A stretch of DNA of 50,314 nucleotides from Providencia alcalifaciens DSM 30120 (GTDB lineage: Bacteria; Pseudomonadota; Gammaproteobacteria; Enterobacterales; Enterobacteriaceae), in NCBI RefSeq assembly GCF_000173415.1, contig NZ_ABXW01000068.1:1-50314 (forward strand). The letters are read 5' to 3'. The notes under the pieces are model-generated. The model was not told where the DNA came from. It searched no databases and saw only the letters and a program-made list of their open reading frames with translations. Each line of letters begins with the position of its first letter. The first letter of the stretch is position 1. Position numbers and translations under genes: made by a program. This document shows positions 36,565 to 44,286 of this stretch, piece after piece.

Positions 36565-38675
36565 ATAAAAATAAGCTATCAGTGCTATCACTGTTAGTAG
36601 TTTCTCCATTCGCTTCAGCAACTGATGTTTTGGTTGTGACTACACCAAGCTCAAATGATTCATATACCGCAACAACGACTTCTTCTGCAACGAAGAATGA
36701 GACTGAGATAATGAAAATACCACAGACGGTAAATGTGGTGACCAAAACCCAAATAGAAAACAGAGCAGCAGAAACTGTTGTGGATGCATTGAGATATACA
36801 CCAGGTGTGGTTACAGAATACCGTGGTGACTCAAATCGCAATGATGAAGTATTCAGTCGCGGTTTTGATTATGCGAACAAAATTCTAGATGGCATTCCTT
36901 TTGGCGGAAATGCGTCCTCGTCAATGGGCACAACCGAACCTTGGTTTCTGGACAGAGTTGAGATGATTAAAGGACCGGCATCTGTGCAGTATGGGCAAAT
37001 AAGTCCTGGTGGGGTTATTGCCATGACAAGCAAAAAACCAACCGCGCAGAGCATCAATAAAATTCAGTTACGACTAGGTAATCGAAATAAAACAGAAGGA
37101 TTTTTTGACCTGGGTGGCAAGCTAACGGATGATGGAAATATCCTCTACCGTTTAAATGGCTTGGCAAAAAAGAAAGACACTCAGGTTCGAGACTATGAAG
37201 AAGAAAAATATGCCATCGCTCCCGCAATATCATTCCTAAATGAAGACACAACGTTCACTCTTTTGGCTTATCTACAGAACTCACCGAAAAATGGTTATCG
37301 AAATTTTCTTCCTAAAGTTGGCACCCTTGAATCAACCCCTGAAGGAAAAATTCCACAAGATTTCAACATAAGCAATCCTGACTATAATATTTCCAAACAA
37401 AAACAACATAGTATTGGATATGAATTTGAACATAATTTTAGTGATCAAATTTCATTGGTACAAAAGGCACGCTACGCAGAAATTGATGAAAAATATAATT
37501 ATTTAGTATTTAACACCTTAGCAAGTGAAGCTAAAAACTATCCTTATGTACTCAAACGAATGGCTCAGCACGAAAAAACGAAACTCAATACATTTGGTGT
37601 TGATACCCATTTAAATTTCGACATTGATAATGGGGGGCTTTATCAAACACTATTAGTCGGCGTCGATTACAAATGGACTAAAGAGGATAAACAGTTTTGG
37701 CGTGACAGAAGCGGTAACTATGATATTGATTGGCGTAACCCCCAATACCAGAAAATTGATGAATCCAAGCAGACGCTATTCACCGACCAGTTACAAAAAA
37801 GCGATCAAATCGGTATTTATATTCAAGACCAAATTGAATGGAATAGCTGGAACTTATTAGCTAGCACCCGATATGACTGGATTGAAGTAAAAACGCTAGA
37901 CAGAACGAACAGTGACAAATCACAACAAAATGATGGCAAACTAACCGGCTTAGTTGGGGTGTTATACTCATTTGATAATGGTATTTCCCCTTATATTAGC
38001 TACAGCACCTCTTTTGAGCCGAATCTTGCTACCAACAGAAAGCCAGAAAGTCAGCCGTTTGATCCTAAAACAGCAAAACAAACAGAAATCGGTATTAAGT
38101 ACCTCACCCCTGACCAAAAAACGCTGGCGACCTTATCTCTCTATCATATCGAGCAAAAAAACATTCCTAAATACGACTCTGAATTAGGTTATATGACGCT
38201 AATCGGCAAAGGTGAAAGCAAAGGTGTGGAAGCCCAGATAAACAGTAAGCTTACCGACAAATTTGCTGTTACAGGGGCATATTCATATACCAGAACCAAA
38301 GTGCTTGAAACGTCAAACAGTGCTGAAAAAGGAAAAGAATTTCCTCGAATCCCTAAAAATATGGTCTCCGTATGGGGACAATATGAAGAAAACTCAGGGA
38401 TGCTAAATGGACTGAAAGCGGGCGCAGGAGTGCGCTATATCGGTTCCAGTCAGGCTGGGGCAGATAATAGCTTTTCTGTGCCTGGGGTAACACTTTACGA
38501 TGCTATGGTTGGCTATGAACTTGCCAATATTTCGCCATCTTTGAAAGGCGCAACGATACAGTTAAACGTTAATAACTTAATGGATAAACATTATGTTTCA
38601 TCCTGTGGCATGAGTGATGCCTGCTTTTATGGCATCGGTCGTACTGGTACTGTCACGTTTGATTACGCCTGGTAA
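36558..38675 (+). CDS. TonB-dependent siderophore receptor (FhuA/FoxA-like)
   Basis: A 705-residue outer-membrane receptor that imports a ferric siderophore with energy from TonB. It has a signal peptide (1-~21, VSPFASA), a TonB box DVLVVTT at 23-29, a plug domain (~50-160, with MKIPQTVNVVTK, DALRYTPGVV and VEMIKGPASVQYGQISPGG) and a 22-strand barrel ending in FDYAW. Two cysteines near the end (SSCGMSDACFYG) resemble those of the FhuA/FoxA group. AGG lies 8 nt before the ATG. It is preceded by two Fur-like boxes and followed by an exported Fes-like esterase. The plug and end fit hydroxamate receptors, but the esterase suggests a catecholate ligand, so the substrate is open. Confidence 0.92.
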   Translation: MLNKNKLSVLSLLVVSPFASATDVLVVTTPSSNDSYTATTTSSATKNETEIMKIPQTVNVVTKTQIENRAAETVVDALRYTPGVVTEYRGDSNRNDEVFSRGFDYANKILDGIPFGGNASSSMGTTEPWFLDRVEMIKGPASVQYGQISPGGVIAMTSKKPTAQSINKIQLRLGNRNKTEGFFDLGGKLTDDGNILYRLNGLAKKKDTQVRDYEEEKYAIAPAISFLNEDTTFTLLAYLQNSPKNGYRNFLPKVGTLESTPEGKIPQDFNISNPDYNISKQKQHSIGYEFEHNFSDQISLVQKARYAEIDEKYNYLVFNTLASEAKNYPYVLKRMAQHEKTKLNTFGVDTHLNFDIDNGGLYQTLLVGVDYKWTKEDKQFWRDRSGNYDIDWRNPQYQKIDESKQTLFTDQLQKSDQIGIYIQDQIEWNSWNLLASTRYDWIEVKTLDRTNSDKSQQNDGKLTGLVGVLYSFDNGISPYISYSTSFEPNLATNRKPESQPFDPKTAKQTEIGIKYLTPDQKTLATLSLYHIEQKNIPKYDSELGYMTLIGKGESKGVEAQINSKLTDKFAVTGAYSYTRTKVLETSNSAEKGKEFPRIPKNMVSVWGQYEENSGMLNGLKAGAGVRYIGSSQAGADNSFSVPGVTLYDAMVGYELANISPSLKGATIQLNVNNLMDKHYVSSCGMSDACFYGIGRTGTVTFDYAW

Positions 38676-38688
38676 AACAAAAAGTAAG

Positions 38689-38725
38689 AACAAAGGCTAC
38701 GACAAATTAAGATGTAGCCTTTGTT
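38689..38725 (+). other. Perfect 12-bp hairpin between receptor and esterase genes
   Basis: AACAAAGGCTAC (38689-38700) is exactly complementary to GTAGCCTTTGTT (38714-38725), with a 13-nt loop. No U-tract follows. It may partly terminate or process the receptor mRNA, giving less esterase than receptor. Confidence 0.7.
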
Positions 38726-38765
38726 ATCTCATTAATAATAACGATTAATTTGAAAGTGAGGGCTC

Positions 38766-40328
38766 ATGAAGTCTGTTTTGCTTTACGTAATGGTTGCTTT
38801 TAGTGCAGTACCCGCAATAGCCGCTCCTTGCAACGAACTGCCTCTCCAAGGGGTTCAGGAAGGTGTATTCGATACCGAGGGCAAGGTTTGCTTTAGGCTT
38901 CCAGCGCTTAATGAAAACTATGTTGTTGCCACACTAAAAGGGGCTACAGGGGCACAATTGCTCGACCAGCAAAACCATCATTTACGCACGTTATTGGAAG
39001 CAGGACCTGCTGATGGAGAAAAATCGCTACTTTTTTCATCCCCGATAGGGCAAGTTTCATCATTAATGTTATATGGAAATAGCGGTAGTGAATGGAAATT
39101 TAACTGGCAAATGACAGAAACTCAGCCACTCAATCGCGTGCGAAAACTTAACCCGGTCAGTCCTACTTTACAGCAACTCGCAAAGGAGCTGGCAGCAGGA
39201 GGAACGACAGATGCATTTTGGGAAAAGCAACAGCTCAGCGGTACGCCTTTAGTTGAACCCGTAGATACATCCCATAAACGAGTCACTTTTTTGTGGCGCG
39301 CAGCGCGCGGTAACGTGTTTATTTTAGGGTCTCCGGCAGGCGATCATGATCCCATGTTTAAACTTGCTGACTCCGATGTTTGGTTTCGCAGCTACGTGGT
39401 CCCCGCAGATACGCGTATGCAATATCAATTGGCACCTGACGTTCCTAAAGTAGATGGCAGTGCGCGTGAACAACGCCGTGCAATTTTAGTCACTGCACAA
39501 GCAGACCCTTTAAATCCCGCGACTATGAGTATAGAAAATGATGATAAGTGGAACACCTCATCTTTACTTGATTTAAAACCCTCACGGTATTTTACCCGCG
39601 ATACAATGAAACAGCCTATACGTTATGGTTCTTTGACTCGACATACATTAAAAAGTAATTTCCTTAGAAATAGTCGAGAAATCATTCTTTATCGCCCAAA
39701 AGCAACGACACCCGTTAGTTGGACATTATTTTTGTTTGATGGCCAAATTTGGCAGGATAAATATCACACCGCCAATGTAATTGATGATTTGATTGCTAAT
39801 CATCAATTACCCCCAATTAATATTGTCTTTATAGATAGTCTGGATAGTAAACGTCGCTCCAAGGAACTCCCCCCAAACCAAGCCTTTGCTGACTTTATGG
39901 CGCTGGAACTGCTACCTTGGGTGAGCAAAAATGGTATTGAAATAAATAATGAAAAGACGATTGTGGCTGGCGCAAGTTATGGAGGATTGGCATCATCCTG
40001 GGTCGCATTGCGATATCCAAACCAATTTAGTCATGTGCTGAGCCTATCTGGCTCGTACTGGTGGGCACCTGAAGGTGAAAAGCCAGGATGGTTAACTCGC
40101 CAATATCAGCAATCACCGCATTATCCGATCAGTTTCTGGATACAAGCAGGGTTATTTGAAAACCAAGGTGCTGATGGCGGCATTTGGCTTAATAGCCAAG
40201 AACTTGAACATGTTTTGCGAGATAAAAACTACAAAACCAGCTTCCATTCATGGTCAAGTGGTCATGATTATGCTGCTTGGATAGAAGCATTGGTTTATGG
40301 GTTGAAAGACTTCACGAGCCAACGCTGA
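38766..40328 (+). CDS. Exported Fes/IroD-like ferric-siderophore esterase
   Basis: A 520-residue alpha/beta hydrolase of the enterochelin-esterase family. The N-terminal half (~150-290) resembles the Fes N-terminal domain (KRVTFLWRAARGNVF, VWFRSYVVPADTRMQYQL). The C-terminal half is the esterase D-like hydrolase, with nucleophile Ser404 in AGASYGGLASSW and His500 in SSGHDYAAW. Unlike cytoplasmic Fes it has a clear signal peptide (1-~20, VMVAFSAVPAIAA/P), so it should act in the periplasm, as PfeE of Pseudomonas does. It lies 90 bp after the receptor, with GAGGG before the ATG. It probably opens a tri-ester catecholate siderophore after uptake. No ABC transporter is nearby. Confidence 0.85.
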   Translation: MKSVLLYVMVAFSAVPAIAAPCNELPLQGVQEGVFDTEGKVCFRLPALNENYVVATLKGATGAQLLDQQNHHLRTLLEAGPADGEKSLLFSSPIGQVSSLMLYGNSGSEWKFNWQMTETQPLNRVRKLNPVSPTLQQLAKELAAGGTTDAFWEKQQLSGTPLVEPVDTSHKRVTFLWRAARGNVFILGSPAGDHDPMFKLADSDVWFRSYVVPADTRMQYQLAPDVPKVDGSAREQRRAILVTAQADPLNPATMSIENDDKWNTSSLLDLKPSRYFTRDTMKQPIRYGSLTRHTLKSNFLRNSREIILYRPKATTPVSWTLFLFDGQIWQDKYHTANVIDDLIANHQLPPINIVFIDSLDSKRRSKELPPNQAFADFMALELLPWVSKNGIEINNEKTIVAGASYGGLASSWVALRYPNQFSHVLSLSGSYWWAPEGEKPGWLTRQYQQSPHYPISFWIQAGLFENQGADGGIWLNSQELEHVLRDKNYKTSFHSWSSGHDYAAWIEALVYGLKDFTSQR

Positions 40329-40374
40329 ATCTTCTGTGGGTGACCAGCTGCGCCCACAACGGTATGTTGATATA

Positions 40375-40406
40375 AAAAGACCCCCAACTATTGGGGGTCT
40401 TTTTTT
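40375..40406. terminator. Bidirectional rho-independent terminator between esterase and glnS
   Basis: AAAAAGACCCCCAA pairs perfectly with TTGGGGGTCTTTTT around a 3-nt loop, with T-runs on both strands. It serves the esterase gene from the left and glnS, together with repeat copy C, from the right. Confidence 0.93.
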
Positions 40407-40421
40407 AGACCGTTCTCAACA

Positions 40422-40540
40422 ATTCTCTAAATAATTCGTATTGTAGCAAGGCGGCAAGTGAGCCAATCCCTCGACACAAGTATGTGACTAGGGTTAGCAA
40501 GCGCAGCCAACGCCGCTACAGCACGAAGTATGACGAGGAT
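40422..40540 (+). repeat. Palindromic dispersed repeat, copy C (119 bp)
   Basis: Starts ATTCTCTAAATAATTC and ends GTATGACGAGGAT, matching copy B at both ends. Outer stem TGTAGC (40442-40447) pairs with GCTACA (40515-40520), 20-25 bases from each end as in copies A and B. About 6 bp are missing from the central hairpin. The last base abuts the glnS stop codon. Confidence 0.85.
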
Positions 40541-42208
40541 TTAGTTAGACTCAATCTTAGCCCACGTATCTCGCAATCCAACCGTACGGTTAAACACCAG
40601 TTTATCCGCGCTGCTCAGTTTATTATCTGCGCAGAAATACCCTTCACGCTCAAACTGATACGCTTTTTCTGCTGGCGCATCACGTAGGCTTGGTTCTACA
40701 AAACCTTGGCGGATAACCAGAGATTCTGGGTTTAAGGTTGATAAGAAATCATCTTCTGCCGCTGGGTTTGGTACCGTGAATAAGCGGTCATATAGACGAA
40801 TTTCCGCTGGCAATGCATGTGCTGCACTTACCCAGTGGATAACGCCTTTCACTTTACGACCATCGGCTGGATCTTTGTTAAGCGTGTCCGCATCGTAAGT
40901 ACAGAAGATAGTGGTGATGTTGCCTTCTGCATCTTTTTCTACGCGTTCTGCTTTGATGATATACGCATTACGCAGGCGTACTTCTTTACCTAATACCAAG
41001 CGCTTATATTGGCGGTTAGCTTCTTCACGGAAGTCTGCACGGTCAATATACAGTTCATTGCTAAATGGCACTTCACGCGTTCCCATGTCTGGGTTGTTCG
41101 GATGATTTGGCGCCTTCAGAATTTCTTCCCCTGCTGGCATGTTTTCAATCACTAAACGTACAGGGTCGATAACTGCCATTGCGCGTGGAGCTGAGTCATT
41201 TAGGTCATCACGGATGCAAGATTCTAATGCTGCCATTTCAACATTATTATCTTGTTTTGTAACACCGATACGACGACAGAATTCACGGATTGAAGCCGCT
41301 GTATAGCCACGGCGACGTAAACCTGAAATTGTCAGCATGCGTGGATCATCCCAACCAGCAACATGTTTTTCAGTCACAAGTTGGTTTAACTTACGCTTAG
41401 ACATCACTGTGTATTCAAGATTCAGACGAGAAAATTCGTACTGACGTGGATGACAATCAATAGTGATGTTGTCCAATACCCAATCATACAGACGGCGGTT
41501 GTCTTGGAATTCTAATGTACACAGTGAGTGTGTAATACCTTCCAGCGCATCAGAAATACAGTGGGTGAAGTCATACATCGGGTAGATGCACCACTTGTTG
41601 CCAGACTGGTGATGCTCTGCAAATTTAATACGATACAAAACTGGATCGCGCATAACCATAAATGGTGATGCCATGTCGATTTTTGCACGTAAACATGCTT
41701 TACCTTCTTCGAATCCACCTGCGCGCATTTTTTCAAACAGCGCCAAGTTATCTTCGATCAAGCGTTCACGGTATGGGCTATTTTTACCTGGCTCTTTTAA
41801 TGTGCCACGGTATTCACGAATTTCGTCAGCACTGAGCTCATCAACATAAGCCAGACCTTTTTTGATTAGCTCAATCGCGTATTGATATAAAATATCAAAA
41901 TAATCCGATGAATAGCGAATGTTGCCGCTCCACTGGAAACCTAACCATTGGACGTCGTTTTGAATCGAGTTCACATACTCAACATCTTCTTTGACCGGGT
42001 TAGTATCATCAAAGCGTAAGTTACACTTACCTTGATAATCCTTCGCGATACCAAAGTTCAAGCAAATTGATTTCGCATGACCAATGTGTAAGTAGCCATT
42101 CGGTTCAGGCGGAAAACGCGTGTGTACTGACGTGTGTTTTCCCGTCGCCAGATCTTCATCTATGATCTGACGGATAAAGTTAGTTGGGCGAGCATCTGCC
42201 TCATTCAT
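40541..42208 (-). CDS. glnS: Glutaminyl-tRNA synthetase
   Basis: GlnRS charges tRNA-Gln. The start at 42208 (555 residues) aligns [14 protein letters not shown] with the E. coli start; an ATG two codons earlier (42214) is also possible and lies only 4 nt from GAGG. Class I signatures are intact: [15 protein letters not shown] (HIGH) and VMSKRKL (KMSKS). The anticodon-binding beta-barrels fill the C-terminal half, ending [12 protein letters not shown]. Repeat copy C starts immediately after its stop codon. Confidence 0.97.
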   Translation of the reverse strand: MNEADARPTNFIRQIIDEDLATGKHTSVHTRFPPEPNGYLHIGHAKSICLNFGIAKDYQGKCNLRFDDTNPVKEDVEYVNSIQNDVQWLGFQWSGNIRYSSDYFDILYQYAIELIKKGLAYVDELSADEIREYRGTLKEPGKNSPYRERLIEDNLALFEKMRAGGFEEGKACLRAKIDMASPFMVMRDPVLYRIKFAEHHQSGNKWCIYPMYDFTHCISDALEGITHSLCTLEFQDNRRLYDWVLDNITIDCHPRQYEFSRLNLEYTVMSKRKLNQLVTEKHVAGWDDPRMLTISGLRRRGYTAASIREFCRRIGVTKQDNNVEMAALESCIRDDLNDSAPRAMAVIDPVRLVIENMPAGEEILKAPNHPNNPDMGTREVPFSNELYIDRADFREEANRQYKRLVLGKEVRLRNAYIIKAERVEKDAEGNITTIFCTYDADTLNKDPADGRKVKGVIHWVSAAHALPAEIRLYDRLFTVPNPAAEDDFLSTLNPESLVIRQGFVEPSLRDAPAEKAYQFEREGYFCADNKLSSADKLVFNRTVGLRDTWAKIESN

Positions 42209-42238
42209 TGTCATCGTTCCTCAGTGCCAAAAGCGCGC

Positions 42239-42263
42239 TATATTCGTATAGTAACCGAATATA
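42239..42263. promoter_or_regulatory. Inverted repeat in the glnS promoter region
   Basis: TATATTCG and CGAATATA are perfectly complementary across a 9-bp spacer, 31-55 bp upstream of glnS. On the minus strand the sequence ends ATATAGCGCGC, which looks like a -10 box followed by a GC-rich discriminator, as is common for translation genes. The palindrome could overlap the promoter. Confidence 0.4.
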
Positions 42264-42355
42264 TTCTACCATAATACGTCCAGAAACAACCGTTTGATTA
42301 AGCTTAGTCAGGAAAAGCGATGGCAAAGATGCGTTTTTGTCAAAAAATAGGCTAT

Positions 42356-43171
42356 TTATACAAACAACATCACCCCAAGAACGATCATTAATAAGATTGG
42401 ATAACTTTGGGCATGGCGTTTATCACTTAAATATGGCATTAAAAACGAAGCAAAACGGATACCAATCCAAGAAGTGGCGATTAAAATTAATGCTCCTTTA
42501 ATGTAAATCATGCCTAAAAAGCCCGTTCCTAATTCAAAATGCTTTTCCATGGCAAAATAGAAATAAATAATCGAGCCTGTGATGGCCATTGGCAATGTAA
42601 GCGGGTTAGCAAATGCCGCTGCTTGCAACATGCTCGCCCCACGACGGCGCATAAGCGGTACCGTCATCACACTCCCCCCAACCCCTAAAAAAGCTGCTAC
42701 GGTCCCAATCACCGTTCCGATAACAGCATCAGTAACACATTTTCCTCTGATTAGGGTGTTGCCTTCAGCTTGAGTTTGTAGAAATCCAGGGCGAATAAAA
42801 CAGTCAAGAATGGTGATAATTAAATAACCGATAAAAATCCACCGAATCCATTCACTGTCTACTGAGAGTGCGATTAATGCTCCTAAAATGCCACCAATTG
42901 AGATAGGGATCATAAAGGGCTGAATAATTTGCCAATTCAAGTTTCCTTTTAAGTAATGTGCTCGGCTAGATAGGCTTGATGAAAAAATCATCACAAATGT
43001 GGACGTCGCTACCGCAATTTGCATGGCGACCTCGCTAGTATCGTGCCGAGGTCCCCATACAAGGGTAATCAGGGCATACAGTAATGGCACGGCGATAAAT
43101 CCACCACCAAAGCCAAATAGCGCGGTAGTGATCCCCGAAATAAAACCGAATAAACAGAGTAGTAAATCCAC
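42356..43171 (-). CDS. TSUP-family permease (TauE/SafE)
   Basis: A 271-residue inner-membrane protein of the TauE/SafE (TSUP) family, which moves sulfite, sulfonates or other small organic anions. Eight hydrophobic segments are visible in two inverted halves. Each half starts with the family glycine motif: ALFGFGGGFIAVPLL near residue 18 and AFLGVGGSVMTVPLM in the second half. The start is GTG at 43171. It stands alone between glnS and an unknown gene pair, so its substrate cannot be inferred from neighbours. Confidence 0.87.
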   Translation of the reverse strand: MDLLLCLFGFISGITTALFGFGGGFIAVPLLYALITLVWGPRHDTSEVAMQIAVATSTFVMIFSSSLSSRAHYLKGNLNWQIIQPFMIPISIGGILGALIALSVDSEWIRWIFIGYLIITILDCFIRPGFLQTQAEGNTLIRGKCVTDAVIGTVIGTVAAFLGVGGSVMTVPLMRRRGASMLQAAAFANPLTLPMAITGSIIYFYFAMEKHFELGTGFLGMIYIKGALILIATSWIGIRFASFLMPYLSDKRHAQSYPILLMIVLGVMLFV

Positions 43172-43328
43172 AGGACAATCCTCAGATGTGCGTGAGGTTT
43201 TATCTTATCTTTGTGCATTTCCCTATGCTTATGCCATTTTGCCAACTCACTTTGAGATTTCGCCAATTTAATTAACAGATATAACTTTTTCGCTACACTT
43301 CTTAAGTGAGTTACTGGCTGGTATCTGC

Positions 43329-43703
43329 TTACCCATAGGTCTCGTCTATCCGCTTTCCTGCCGCCTCGCCTTTCGGGGCATTAGGCATTTGCTTAATCGC
43401 CTGAGCCACGCTGATCAATAATCGCATAAATTCATCGGCATTCTGTTCATTGCTTCCGTTTGATATCTGTGCCATTGTGCTATTGGATTTTGATCGCCAT
43501 GGTTGCCTTAAGGAATTAAAAACCTCAAACAATTGCTGTTTAGTGCTATATAACAAACTGCCATCTTTAAAGACATCCTGAAAGCCGAATTCACCAACAT
43601 AATAGTCCAGCAAGTCTTCATTCACTGGATTGTTAATATAAATCCCATCCCCCTCCACTTTAATCAGGAAAAATAAAATGCTGACTAATGAATAAGTCAT
43701 CAT
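43329..43703 (-). CDS. Hypothetical protein, second gene of an unknown pair
   Basis: A 124-residue protein that I do not recognise. The N-terminus is hydrophobic (MMTYSLVSILFFLIKV) but lacks a convincing cleavage site. The middle is acidic and aromatic (DLLDYYVGEFGFQDVFKDG), then Ser/Asn-rich (~70-88), and it ends in a short helix and the tail GKRIDETYG. It starts 8 bp after the preceding gene, with GGGAAA upstream of the ATG pair, so the two form an operon. Being small, AT-rich and between conserved genes, the pair looks like recently acquired accessory material. Confidence 0.55.
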   Translation of the reverse strand: MMTYSLVSILFFLIKVEGDGIYINNPVNEDLLDYYVGEFGFQDVFKDGSLLYSTKQQLFEVFNSLRQPWRSKSNSTMAQISNGSNEQNADEFMRLLISVAQAIKQMPNAPKGEAAGKRIDETYG

Positions 43704-43711
43704 TTTCCCAT

Positions 43712-44068
43712 CTAAAACTTTATTTTTTTCTCAAAATTTTGGAGTAGTTCAATGGTTGCTCTGCGGCTGTGGGGGTCATAACTACACACACAGCCTCCTG
43801 CGGGTTTATCGGGGATTCGTACTAAAATTCGATTACGGCTAATGAGCTTAAAACAGAAACTGAAGCTCTCTTTCGTTAAAACAATTTCGCTATAATCAAG
43901 CCAAGCTAAAGGATCTACCGTATATAATGAATTGATATGACAATACTTTAAGTTTTCTTTGTTCATTCTTCGAATGCGAATTGCGTTACCTGAACATTGA
44001 AAAAAATGATTCATCTTTTGTAAAACAAATTCGCTAGCTTCATTCACTAACGTGATTTTCGACATCAT
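43712..44068 (-). CDS. Hypothetical protein, first gene of an unknown pair
   Basis: A 118-residue protein of unknown family. It is soluble in appearance, with no signal peptide. Notable features are basic residues in IRIRRMNKENLK, a central aromatic block (DPLAWLDYSEIVL), and a Gly-Cys-x-Cys segment (PAGGCVCSYDPHSRR) before the C-terminal helix. Four of its five cysteines lie in its second half or near Tyr and His. AAAGGA precedes the ATG pair at 44068/44065. It is transcribed with the downstream 124-residue gene. Confidence 0.55.
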   Translation of the reverse strand: MMSKITLVNEASEFVLQKMNHFFQCSGNAIRIRRMNKENLKYCHINSLYTVDPLAWLDYSEIVLTKESFSFCFKLISRNRILVRIPDKPAGGCVCSYDPHSRRATIELLQNFEKKIKF

Positions 44069-44220
44069 ATTATTTTATTCCTTTAAAAAAACCATATCCT
44101 CGTCAATGGGGAAAATAAAATAGTCATAAGAGTCAAAAAGTTAAATTCGTTTATACCGAATGCATGATTGATTAATTTATCAATTAATATTTCGAATATT
44201 AATCATTGCTTAATTTGAAT

Positions 44221-44252
44221 AAAAAAATGCCAGCTTGTTAGGCTGGCATTTT
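44221..44252 (-). terminator. Rho-independent terminator after nagE
   Basis: On the minus strand ATGCCAGC-CTAACAA-GCTGGCAT is a perfect 8-bp stem followed by seven T. It lies 35 bp after the nagE stop codon. Confidence 0.93.
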
Positions 44253-44286
44253 GTATACGAACGAATCGTTGCTATTTATGGTCGTA

